A model generated the notes under the pieces. That model made no database searches, was not told where the DNA came from, and saw only the letters and a list, made by a program, of their open reading frames with translations. This document shows positions 1 to 6,414 of a stretch of 8,739 nucleotides of DNA, one piece after another; the stretch's first letter is position 1, and every line of letters starts with the position of its first letter. A program made the position numbers and the translations under genes. The DNA comes from UBA1858 sp963926275. Lineage in GTDB: Bacteria > Pseudomonadota > Gammaproteobacteria > UBA4575. The stretch is taken from contig CAWUWP010000069.1 in assembly GCA_963926275.1 (NCBI GenBank), positions 1 through 8,739 on the forward strand, in the 5' to 3' direction.

Positions 1-66
1 CACAGCCAAAGACTGCGCGTCTTGCAGGATTGTTTGAAATGTTGTGGTTAGCTTGTCTGTTCTCAT
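1..66 (-). CDS. clpB: ClpB disaggregase, N-terminal start only (partial)
   Basis: The complement of bases 1-66 reads ATG followed by 21 further codons, giving MRTDKLTTTFQTILQDAQSL and then AV before the window ends. This closely resembles the start of bacterial ClpB (E. coli begins MRLDRLTNKF...ADAQSLA), the first helix of the Clp-N repeat domain. ClpB is a hexameric AAA+ chaperone that works with DnaK/DnaJ/GrpE in the cytoplasm to pull proteins out of heat-induced aggregates. Only 22 residues of a protein that is normally about 860 long are visible, so the ATPase domains cannot be judged. The identification rests on the N-terminal match, on the position downstream of pgeF (a common gammaproteobacterial order), and on the heat-shock promoter directly upstream. 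The ribosome binding site is weak (GAAG three bases before the ATG). Confidence 0.85.
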   Translation of the reverse strand, partial: MRTDKLTTTFQTILQDAQSLAV

Positions 67-97
67 TGACTTCAAATATAAATTTTAGATGTTATAT

Positions 98-128
98 ATT
101 TGGGGACGAGGATGAAATACTTCAAGGG
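98..128 (-). promoter_or_regulatory. sigma-32 (RpoH) heat-shock promoter for clpB
   Basis: On the minus strand, CCCTTGAA (128-121) is followed after 15 bases by CCCCAAAT (105-98). This matches the known RpoH consensus, CTTGAA then CCCCATNT with a 13-17 base spacer, with only one clear mismatch in the -10 element. Transcription would start near base 90 and give a leader of roughly 25 bases before the clpB ATG at 66. The promoter lies wholly in the 69-base gap between the pgeF stop (136) and clpB, so clpB can be heat-induced independently of the rluD-pgeF transcript. Confidence 0.82.
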
Positions 129-135
129 CAAATAG

Positions 136-873
136 CTAACATCTGGCAATAACTGTTGCCATTCTTCCTGTCACTGCATTGCGCCGGAACGAGAAAAACC
201 GATGCTCATCACTATATGTGCAATAAGACCCGCCATATATATTTGATATATCGGCCGCTTCCAGAACAATCTTTGCGGCTTGATATATATCAAGATTCCA
301 TTTGCCTGGTTTTTTCAAAGTGAAACACGCTTCAAAAGTAGCATTACGATTTATATAAGCTTCGAACACATCGTCCCCCACTTCAAATGCTCTTGGCCCA
401 ATGGCTGGCCCTAACCAAACATAGGTTGGTTTTACGTATTCAGACATTGCTTTAATAGTATTTTCTATGACGCCATCGACAAGACCACGCCATCCGGCAT
501 GCGTTGCACCGACACACTCGCCATTAAAATCAGAAAATAATAAGGGCAAACAATCTGCTGTTAATACCGCACAAGCAATGTTCTTATGGGTAGTGAATGA
601 AGCATCAGCTTCTATCATATCAGCTTCAATACTGGCGGCATCAATAGAGATTGTGCTGTGTGTTTGCTTCAACCATTTGGTTTCAACATTTTTGCTTAAG
701 CATTTATCAATAAGCATGCGATTTTTTATTACGTCTTTTTGATCATCACCGACATGCAATGCTGGATTCATTTTGTTATAAGGATTGCTGCTAACACCCC
801 CTATTCTGCTTGTTGTAAATGCCGTCACTTTATCCCGTAGTGGCCAATCAGGATAAATTAACGGCAGACTCAT
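136..873 (-). CDS. pgeF: Peptidoglycan editing factor / YfiH-LACC1 family purine enzyme
   Basis: This 245-residue protein is a full-length member of the YfiH (DUF152, 'multicopper polyphenol oxidase', LACC1) family. Family members are cytoplasmic zinc enzymes reported to act on purine nucleosides. PgeF of E. coli is also credited with keeping wrongly built UDP-MurNAc peptides out of the cell wall. Visible signatures in order are TTSRIGGVS (20-28), LHVGDD (39-44), KQTHS with His72, LTADCLPLL with Cys108 and ATHAGWRG with His125. His72, Cys108 and His125 match the three metal ligands of E. coli YfiH (H71, C107, H124), so the active site looks complete. The ATG overlaps the rluD stop as ATGA (873-870), indicating translational coupling. 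No good Shine-Dalgarno precedes it. clpB follows after 69 bases. The family assignment is firm; the in vivo substrate is inferred from homologues. Confidence 0.93.
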   Translation of the reverse strand: MSLPLIYPDWPLRDKVTAFTTSRIGGVSSNPYNKMNPALHVGDDQKDVIKNRMLIDKCLSKNVETKWLKQTHSTISIDAASIEADMIEADASFTTHKNIACAVLTADCLPLLFSDFNGECVGATHAGWRGLVDGVIENTIKAMSEYVKPTYVWLGPAIGPRAFEVGDDVFEAYINRNATFEACFTLKKPGKWNLDIYQAAKIVLEAADISNIYGGSYCTYSDEHRFFSFRRNAVTGRMATVIARC

Positions 874-1838
874 AATGGTGAATGCTCTCTAAGCGTATCC
901 AACAAGCCTCGCATATCATCAGGCAACTCGGCATTCCATTTCATCATTTCATTGCTAACAGGATGCTCAAACGCAAGTTCAAATGCGTGCAACGCCTGGC
1001 GCGGGAATGAACACAAACAATCATTTAATTCTTGTGGCACATTGGCCACTCTCTGTTGTCGTGGCGCATAAACTGAATCGCCTATCAGTGGGTGTTTTTT
1101 TGCTGCCAAGTGCACACGTATTTGATGAGTGCGACCTGTTTCCAATTTAGCCTCGACCCAAGTATGCCGCTTAAATTTCTCAACTACTTTGTAATGTGTA
1201 GTCGCTGGCTTGCCTTTTTCAGAGATTGCCATTTTTATTCGATCATGAGGATGGCGGCCAATAGGCTCGTCAATCGTTCCCCCTGAAATCATATGCCCAC
1301 GTACTACGGCATAATAACGTCGCTCGACCAAACGCTCTTGCAACATATTAGTTAGCGCCGTATGTGCTACTAATGACTTTGCGACCACCATAACCCCACT
1401 GGTATCTTTATCTAAGCGATGAACGATACCTGCACGAGGCAGCAATGACTGCTTCTCACTATAATGCAGCAGTGCATTCATCAATGTGCCATTGTGATTA
1501 CCCGCGCCGGGATGAACCACCAATCCAACGGGCTTATTAATAACCATAAGGTGGTCATCCTCAAAGATGATATCTATCGGTATATTTTCAGCATCATGTT
1601 GAGTGTTTTGGTCTTCCTCAACCGGATTGAGTATTATTAGCTCCCCACCAGCAACGCTATAACGACTCACTTGGAATTCACCATCAACCGTGACGAGTTG
1701 TTGAGTAATCCAAGATTGAATTTTTGAGCGTGAATACTCTGGTAGCAGCATGGCTAACGATCGATCAAGTCTTAACCCGGCATGATCTGTGGGAATAGTG
1801 ATGGTTTGTTTAATTTGTTCAGACATGTCGCTCGCCAT
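870..1838 (-). CDS. rluD: 23S rRNA pseudouridine(1911/1915/1917) synthase RluD
   Basis: RluD converts three uridines in helix 69 of 23S rRNA to pseudouridine during 50S subunit maturation. The 322-residue protein has the family length (E. coli 326). An S4 RNA-binding domain lies at about residues 20-80. The RluA-type catalytic domain follows with NKPVGLVVHPGAGN (101-114), the signature PRAGIVHRLDKDTSG (134-148) with catalytic Asp143, and LETGRTHQIRVHLA (232-245). RluD is favoured over RluA/RluC because of the S4 domain, the long C-terminal region and the adjacency to bamD and pgeF. The start is uncertain. The ATG at 1838 has no ribosome binding site, whereas the ATG at 1826 (MSEQIK...) has GAG a suitable distance upstream and trims four residues. 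The gene leads a minus-strand unit with pgeF (4-base overlap) and is divergent from bamD. Confidence 0.95.
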   Translation of the reverse strand: MASDMSEQIKQTITIPTDHAGLRLDRSLAMLLPEYSRSKIQSWITQQLVTVDGEFQVSRYSVAGGELIILNPVEEDQNTQHDAENIPIDIIFEDDHLMVINKPVGLVVHPGAGNHNGTLMNALLHYSEKQSLLPRAGIVHRLDKDTSGVMVVAKSLVAHTALTNMLQERLVERRYYAVVRGHMISGGTIDEPIGRHPHDRIKMAISEKGKPATTHYKVVEKFKRHTWVEAKLETGRTHQIRVHLAAKKHPLIGDSVYAPRQQRVANVPQELNDCLCSFPRQALHAFELAFEHPVSNEMMKWNAELPDDMRGLLDTLREHSPL

Positions 1839-1889
1839 TGCGTGTGTAATGTATACTTATCATCAGAATAGTTAACTACATTAGCAAAG
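1839..1889. promoter_or_regulatory. Divergent rluD/bamD promoter region
   Basis: These 51 bases are the only non-coding DNA between two divergent genes and so should hold both start sites. On the plus strand TATACT (1852-1857) is a one-mismatch -10 hexamer about 33 bases before the bamD ATG. The same spot is a GTATAC palindrome, so a -10-like TATACA is also available on the other strand for rluD. I find no convincing -35 hexamer at the right distance on either strand. The promoter elements are therefore tentative, although the location is close to forced by the layout. Confidence 0.35.
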
Positions 1890-2774
1890 ATGAATCGTAA
1901 CTTCCGATATTTAGAATTAATTTGTATCCTGTGCCTAGTAATGACATCAGGCTGTTCCACCGTCAAAGGCTTATTTGGTGACGATGAAGATGAAGAGCCT
2001 ACGGTAAGTGAGGATATCTCTGCTCGTCAACTTTATACTAAAGCCAATGGTGAGATGAACGGTAATCGAGTCCAAGATGCGATCGAAAGCTACACACTTT
2101 TAGAATCGCGCTATCCATTTGGTCGATACGCGCAACAAGCACAGTTAGAACTTGCCTTTTTGTATTATCGTCAGAGTAGTATGGATGCAGCGATTAGCAG
2201 TGCAGATCGTTTTATCAAGCTAAGCCCTCTACACCCTAATGTTGATTATGCATATTACATGAAAGGATTGGCTAATTTTGATAAAAGTAAATCATTCTTA
2301 AATTTAATACTCCCACGCAACCCCTCAGACAAAGATCCGGCTCCTCTCATTGCTGCTTTTGATATTTTTAACGATTTAATTCAAAAATATCCCGATAGTG
2401 ACTATGCAGACGATGCCAAACAGCGCATGATTTATTTGCGCAATGAGTTAGCCGAACATGAACTCACTGTTGCAGACTTCTATATGCGTCGTGGCGCTTA
2501 TGTCGCTGCCGCTAATCGCGCTAAATATGTCATGGAAAAATACCAAGGCGCACCCACCATGCCTCAAGCCGTTTACACTCTTGAGCTTGCCTATCGACAA
2601 CTCGGAATTAATGACTTAGCTTACGATACTCGCAAAGTATATGCGGCCAACTTCATAGGTGACGATGGCAAATTATTAGATCCAGCTTACGCAACCACCA
2701 AAATAAGTTGCGCAACCAATGTGTGGGATAGAGTGTTAGAAAAACTCAGCTTGAAAACTTACTACTGTAATTAG
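1890..2774 (+). CDS. bamD: Outer membrane protein assembly lipoprotein BamD
   Basis: BamD is the essential lipoprotein of the BAM complex that, with BamA, folds beta-barrel proteins into the outer membrane from the periplasmic side. The 294-residue product starts with a short signal peptide (core LELICILCLVM) and a lipobox TSGC with the acylated Cys22. Thr at -3 is less usual than Leu. Ser23 follows, with no Asp retention signal, as expected for outer-membrane sorting. Tetratricopeptide repeats fill about residues 46-250. The stretch 168-213 (YPDSDYADDAKQRM, then VADFYMRRGAYVAAANR) is the family hallmark. An acidic run DDEDEE (31-36) follows the anchor. The protein is about 50 residues longer than E. 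coli BamD (245); the extra part is a C-terminal tail ending ...TYYCN. The gene is divergent from rluD, as is common in gammaproteobacteria, and its TAG stop lies nine bases from the convergent nadE stop. Confidence 0.94.
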   Translation: MNRNFRYLELICILCLVMTSGCSTVKGLFGDDEDEEPTVSEDISARQLYTKANGEMNGNRVQDAIESYTLLESRYPFGRYAQQAQLELAFLYYRQSSMDAAISSADRFIKLSPLHPNVDYAYYMKGLANFDKSKSFLNLILPRNPSDKDPAPLIAAFDIFNDLIQKYPDSDYADDAKQRMIYLRNELAEHELTVADFYMRRGAYVAAANRAKYVMEKYQGAPTMPQAVYTLELAYRQLGINDLAYDTRKVYAANFIGDDGKLLDPAYATTKISCATNVWDRVLEKLSLKTYYCN

Positions 2775-2783
2775 CATCTAACT

Positions 2784-4418
2784 TTATTTTAAATATCTAA
2801 GTACACCCGAAGTCATCGGATAACGTCGGTCTTTACCAAATGCTCTGTTCGTAATCTTTATTCCTGGCGGTGCTTGGCGACGCTTGTACTCGTTTTGGAA
2901 TACCATTTCAATAATTCGCGATACCATTTCATCGTCAAAACCTTGAGAGATAATTTCATCTCGACTTTTATCTTGCTCAATAAACATCTCAAGTATTGAA
3001 TCCAGCACATCATAGGGTGGCAGACTATCTTCATCTTTTTGATCAGGAGCTAACTCTGCACTTGGCGGTCTCTCTATAATTCTATTGGGTATGACATCTG
3101 TCAGCGTATTTCTATAGCGAGTCAACTCATAAACCAAAGTCTTAGGCACATCCTTTAAAGGAGCAAACCCCCCTGCCATATCTCCATATAGAGTTGCATA
3201 ACCCACTGCCATTTCACTTTTATTCCCGGTTGAAATTACCATTTGGCCAAATTTATTTGAAAGCGCCATCAATAACACGCCTCGAATCCGCGCTTGTATG
3301 TTTTCTTGAGTGGTATCTTTTTGAGTCGATTCAAACAGTGGTTGCAAAGAAACATCAAATGCATTGACCAAGCTATCAATCTCAATGACTGAGTATTCAA
3401 CCCCAAGGTTAACCGCCAGTTGTCGTGCATCCTCTAAACTCATCTCTGAGGTGTACTTGGACGGCATCATTACCGCATGAATTTTATCAGCACCTAAAGC
3501 ATCAACAGCAAGCGCCAACACCAACGCAGAATCTATACCACCAGAGAGACCGATCAACCCTCCATTAAAACCATTCTTGTTAACATATTCTTGCAATCCA
3601 TAAACCAACACATCATAAACAGATTGGAGTTTATTTTTTATATTAGCTATCGATTGTTGCGTGCTTAGATCTTGATTAATTTTATTGAACTCAATCAAAT
3701 GCATACCTTGCTCGCAATCAGCTGATCTAAATAAGACATTTTGATTGCGATCCATCGCGAACGAACCCCCATCAAATACCAACTCGTCTTGGCCGCCTAT
3801 TTGATTCACATAAATTACCGGCAAATCATTCTCTTTGACTCGCATGGCGACTTGAGATTCTCTTTGCGCTTGTTTGCCAATATGATACGGGCTTGCATTA
3901 ATATTAATGACTACTTGTGCGCCTGCCTGTTTAGCCAACTGCACCGGCATTACATCCCAAACATCCTCACAAACAGTGACACCGACCGAGATGTCTTTTA
4001 TATCCACCACACAAGGGTGCTCACCTGAAACAAAATATCTTTTCTCATCAAACACATCGTAGTTGGGAAGCGAAATTTTGTAGTACTTCGCAGTGATGTG
4101 CGTATCTTGAATAACTATTGCGGCGTTATATAGCTTTTTATCTTCCTCCCAAGGCGCCCCTAAAATCACAGAAACTCCAGTAGTTTCCTGTTGTATTTTA
4201 GATAATGCTAATTTAATCCGCCTCAATATATTTGACCGATATAACAAGTCCTCAGGCGGGTAACCAATCAACGCTAGCTCAGTAAACACGATACAGTCAG
4301 CATTAAGTTGCGATTTTGCATGACGAATGCTCTTTATTATTGTTTGGCAATTTCCTTCGATATCACCCACCAGAAAATTAAGCTGGTTAACTACAATTGT
4401 TAAATTTGAATTAGACAA
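2784..4418 (-). CDS. nadE: Glutamine-dependent NAD+ synthetase
   Basis: This enzyme carries out the last step of NAD+ synthesis: deamido-NAD+ plus ATP and glutamine-derived ammonia give NAD+ (EC 6.3.5.1), in the cytosol. The 544 residues match the usual two-domain length. The N-terminal nitrilase-type glutaminase (about 5-250) shows the Glu-Lys-Cys triad: Glu47 in VFTELALIGYPPEDLLYR, Lys114 in YYKISLPNYDVFDE, Cys150 in GVTVCEDVWD. The C-terminal synthetase domain carries the PP-loop LSGGIDSALV (291-300), STGNKSEMAVGYATLYGD and the late RPPSAELAPDQKDEDSLPPY motif that binds substrate. Nothing is missing. The start is TTG at 4418, chosen because the reading frame closes 21 bases upstream of it and GAGG sits five bases before the TTG. 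The gene lies antiparallel between bamD and the pilS remnant, breaking the bamD-pilS adjacency seen in Pseudomonas. Confidence 0.96.
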   Translation of the reverse strand: MSNSNLTIVVNQLNFLVGDIEGNCQTIIKSIRHAKSQLNADCIVFTELALIGYPPEDLLYRSNILRRIKLALSKIQQETTGVSVILGAPWEEDKKLYNAAIVIQDTHITAKYYKISLPNYDVFDEKRYFVSGEHPCVVDIKDISVGVTVCEDVWDVMPVQLAKQAGAQVVININASPYHIGKQAQRESQVAMRVKENDLPVIYVNQIGGQDELVFDGGSFAMDRNQNVLFRSADCEQGMHLIEFNKINQDLSTQQSIANIKNKLQSVYDVLVYGLQEYVNKNGFNGGLIGLSGGIDSALVLALAVDALGADKIHAVMMPSKYTSEMSLEDARQLAVNLGVEYSVIEIDSLVNAFDVSLQPLFESTQKDTTQENIQARIRGVLLMALSNKFGQMVISTGNKSEMAVGYATLYGDMAGGFAPLKDVPKTLVYELTRYRNTLTDVIPNRIIERPPSAELAPDQKDEDSLPPYDVLDSILEMFIEQDKSRDEIISQGFDDEMVSRIIEMVFQNEYKRRQAPPGIKITNRAFGKDRRYPMTSGVLRYLK

Positions 4419-4423
4419 AAAGA

Positions 4424-4427
4424 CCTC
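4424..4427 (-). promoter_or_regulatory. Shine-Dalgarno deciding the TTG start of nadE
   Basis: On the minus strand GAGG (4427-4424) stands five bases before TTG (4418-4416). No in-frame ATG exists between the upstream in-frame TAA and the conserved start of the glutaminase domain. The site therefore supports TTG as the true nadE start, one of the clearer ribosome binding sites in this window. Confidence 0.6.
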
Positions 4428-4465
4428 ATCTATTTATAACGACACTATGCTTCATGATAGTCAAT

Positions 4466-4495
4466 AATATAGTGCTTAAACCTTGCTACTATATT
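4466..4495. repeat. Imperfect dyad in the nadE/pilS divergent intergenic region
   Basis: AATATAGTGC (4466-4475) and GCTACTATATT (4485-4495) are inverted complements with one unpaired T, around a nine-base loop. The dyad lies in the roughly 100-base gap between the nadE start (4418) and the probable pilS start (4523), the only region from which both divergent genes could be controlled. Its position suits an operator or an RNA hairpin in the pilS leader. The AT-rich arms mean chance is not excluded, and no regulator can be named from the sequence. Confidence 0.35.
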
Positions 4496-4522
4496 GCATT
4501 GCCCATCATACCCATTTGCTCT

Positions 4523-4696
4523 ATGACTAATTCGAGCTCAAAAAATCAGCGTTCTCGTCGCAAAGGCGACCAGAAAGAATCGCTTCAATCTCGATCTCTA
4601 CAGTTACTTAATATATACCGATTAATAATTTCAGCGTTACTATTCAGTATTAACTTTATTGAAATTAGCTTTATTGGGCATATTGAACCTGGGTAA
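4523..4696 (+). pseudogene. pilS: N-terminal fragment of sensor kinase PilS, ended by in-frame TAA
   Basis: From the ATG at 4523 this reads 57 codons and stops at TAA 4694-4696. The peptide has a basic polar head (SSSKNQRSRRKG) and a first membrane segment (LLNIYRLIISALLFSINFIE), as at the start of PilS kinases. The next 34 codons after the TAA, in the same frame, continue with a second membrane segment (LFFYLSTFYLIYSLTAFIVS) and run without interruption into the hybrid frame at 4799. The gene is therefore one PilS coding frame broken by a single nonsense codon. A CAA-to-TAA change would explain it but is a guess. An upstream in-frame ATG at 4454 would add residues that look like translated intergenic DNA. 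Neither start has a clear ribosome binding site. TAA and TAG end neighbouring genes normally, so codon reassignment is not a likely explanation. Confidence 0.75.
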
Positions 4697-4798
4697 TTAT
4701 TTTTCTATCTCAGTACATTTTACCTTATTTATTCTCTGACTGCTTTCATTGTCAGCACAAATAAATTTTTCCCCCTAAGCACTCAAGTCCACGTAAGC

Positions 4799-6406
4799 GT
4801 GCTAATCGATGTTTTTACAATTTCGTTTTTTACTTTAAATGCTGGCGGCATTACTAGCGGCTGGGGAACATTAATTCTTGCCCCTATTGCCGGCGCTTCT
4901 TTGCTACTGCCGGGACAGACTGCTTTACTGTTCGCTTCTTATGGAACGGTTGGACTAATTTTACAAGAAACCTATGGCGACGTATCAGGGGCAATAGAGA
5001 ATACTTCCTATACTCAATCTGGTTTATTAGGTATCGCATTATTTGCTACTACATTCCTGGCTATCTCGCTTGCCAGGCGGGTTACTGAAAGTACCGCATT
5101 GGCAGAAAAACGTGGCCTCGATTTAGCAAATCTTGCTCAATTAAATAATCATTTGATCAATCGCATTGAATCAGGAATTATTGTTGTCGACGATGATAAC
5201 TCCATCAAGCTGATGAACCGGGCGGCTGCCAAACTACTTGGATTACGACAAGACATTCTAAACATCCAGCTAAAAGATACCTCTGATGAACTTGTAAGAA
5301 TACATGCGGCCTGGCGTAACAAGAAAAAAACAGCAAGCGATGATGCTTCTCATCAAATACAACGACACAATCAATCTCCGCTACGAGCTCGTATCACTAA
5401 AGTAGGATCGCGTACCGAAGACAAAGGATCAGTGATTTATTTAACTGACTACTCCGATTTAAATCAACATATACAAGAAAGCAAACTTGCTTCTCTTGGC
5501 AGACTTACCGCCAGTATTGCTCACGAAATTAGAAACCCTTTAGGCGCTATCAGCCATGCCGCACAACTCCTAGATGAATCCGATACATTATCATCTGGCG
5601 ATAAACGACTAGCCAGCATCATTCAGGATCAATCCATAAGACTGAATAAAATCATTGAAAGTGTACTGCGATTATCTCGAAAAGACAGCGCTACCATCGA
5701 ACAACTGTCACTCAAGCCGTGGGTAGAAAAATTTATCGTTGAATTCAATGAATTCAACGATATCCAATCGAACACATTTAAATTGATTTTTAAGCCAGAT
5801 AACATCGCGGTCTCAACAGACATCAATCATCTGCACCAAGTACTGTGGAATCTATGTACTAATGCTGTCAAATATGTTGGAATGGCCGCTGCTATTTTCC
5901 TATTTAAAGCTGCAAAACAACGCTCTCCGGTGATGCGAAGAAACTTAGACATTATATCTTTAAAAATTCCTGTCATTGGTGGCATATTAGAAAAGTCTGC
6001 TATTGCACGATTTTCAAGAACGCTTACAACTATGTTTGCCGCAGGTGTACCTCTTATTGAAGCAATGGGATCAGTCGCTGGAGCAACCGGTAACGCTGTA
6101 TTCTATGAAGCGACCATGAAAATGAGAGATGATGTTTCAACAGGTACTCAACTCCAACAAAGCATGAAACAAACTGGAGTTTTTCCTAACATGATGGTTC
6201 AGATGGTTTCTATCGGTGAAGAATCTGGATCTCTTGATGAAATGCTCAGCAAAGTCGCTGACTTTTATGAAGCAGAAGTAGACAACTTGGTCGATGGTTT
6301 AAGTGCTTTACTTGAACCTCTTATCATGGCCGTACTTGGCGTATTAGTAGGTGGGTTAGTAATCGCCATGTACTTACCAATATTCAAGCTGGGTGCAGTT
6401 GTTTAA
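4799..6406 (+). CDS. Hybrid ORF: PilS sensor kinase (no complete ATPase) fused to C-terminal half of PilC
   Basis: A 535-residue open frame begins at a GTG that is simply an internal Val codon of pilS, so its own start is doubtful. Residues 1-95 hold the later PilS membrane segments, ending FATTFLAISLARR. About 110-225 is a PAS-like sensor region (IESGIIVVDDDNSIKLMNRAA). At 229-295 lies the HisKA domain with phospho-acceptor His242 in ASIAHEIRNPLG. The HATPase domain begins with its N-box (HQVLWNLCTNAVKY, 346-359) and then breaks off: there are no G1 or G2 ATP-lid motifs. From about residue 360 the sequence is PilC: a shortened membrane segment, KSAIARFSRTLTTMFAAGVP (399-418), SVAGATGN, IGEESGSLDEML and the last membrane helix ending YLPIFKLGAVV. 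PilS should phosphorylate PilR to control pilin; PilC is the inner-membrane platform of the pilus. The hybrid can plausibly do neither. pilD follows after eight bases. The domain assignment is secure; whether the fusion is real in the cell is not. Confidence 0.8.
   Translation: MLIDVFTISFFTLNAGGITSGWGTLILAPIAGASLLLPGQTALLFASYGTVGLILQETYGDVSGAIENTSYTQSGLLGIALFATTFLAISLARRVTESTALAEKRGLDLANLAQLNNHLINRIESGIIVVDDDNSIKLMNRAAAKLLGLRQDILNIQLKDTSDELVRIHAAWRNKKKTASDDASHQIQRHNQSPLRARITKVGSRTEDKGSVIYLTDYSDLNQHIQESKLASLGRLTASIAHEIRNPLGAISHAAQLLDESDTLSSGDKRLASIIQDQSIRLNKIIESVLRLSRKDSATIEQLSLKPWVEKFIVEFNEFNDIQSNTFKLIFKPDNIAVSTDINHLHQVLWNLCTNAVKYVGMAAAIFLFKAAKQRSPVMRRNLDIISLKIPVIGGILEKSAIARFSRTLTTMFAAGVPLIEAMGSVAGATGNAVFYEATMKMRDDVSTGTQLQQSMKQTGVFPNMMVQMVSIGEESGSLDEMLSKVADFYEAEVDNLVDGLSALLEPLIMAVLGVLVGGLVIAMYLPIFKLGAVV
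5738..5758. repeat. Perfect 21-base inverted repeat inside the pilS HisKA-HATPase linker
   Basis: GTTGAATTCA (5738-5747) and TGAATTCAAC (5749-5758) are exact inverted complements around a single A. The element also reads as a short direct repeat, encoding EFNEFN, with two GAATTC sites ten bases apart. It lies inside the kinase coding frame about 115 bases before the pilS-pilC junction. It may be a by-product of the repeated peptide. Palindromes can also mark fragile DNA, so its nearness to the junction is recorded here. Confidence 0.6.
5876..6406 (+). pseudogene. pilC: C-terminal half of type IV pilus platform protein PilC (N-terminus missing)
   Basis: This is the PilC-derived part of the hybrid frame, about 176 codons of a protein that is normally about 405. 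PilC has two cytoplasmic T2SF domains and three membrane helices and is the inner-membrane platform turned by the PilB and PilT ATPases. What remains is the end of the second helix (VGMAAAIFLF, too short to span alone), the entire second T2SF domain with its conserved ARFSRTL, FAAGVPLIEA and GEESGSLDEM motifs, and the last helix with IAMYLPIFKLG. The first T2SF domain and first helix are gone. The retained part shows no internal stop or frameshift, so loss of the front half is probably recent or artefactual. It sits directly before pilD, its normal neighbour. Confidence 0.8.
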
Positions 6407-6414
6407 TAAAAAAC

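Noticed and set aside
2740..2800. Bidirectional terminator between convergent bamD and nadE
   Set aside because: Only nine bases separate the stops, and I find no stable GC-rich stem followed by a T run on either strand.
4432..4438. TATAAAT on the minus strand as the nadE -10 element, with TTGACT (4464-4459) as -35
   Set aside because: The spacer would be 20 bases, and transcription from this -10 would begin about on top of the GAGG ribosome binding site, leaving almost no leader.
4454..4522. Upstream in-frame ATG at 4454 as the start of pilS or of a separate small protein
   Set aside because: The added residues do not resemble PilS N-termini, there is no Shine-Dalgarno, and the stretch contains the intergenic dyad. 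The ATG at 4523 gives the expected polar head followed by the first membrane helix.
4694..4696. TAA reassigned to an amino acid or programmed readthrough
   Set aside because: TAA ends nadE, pilD and coaE at the expected family lengths, so the code is standard here. I see no special readthrough or stem-loop context following the codon.
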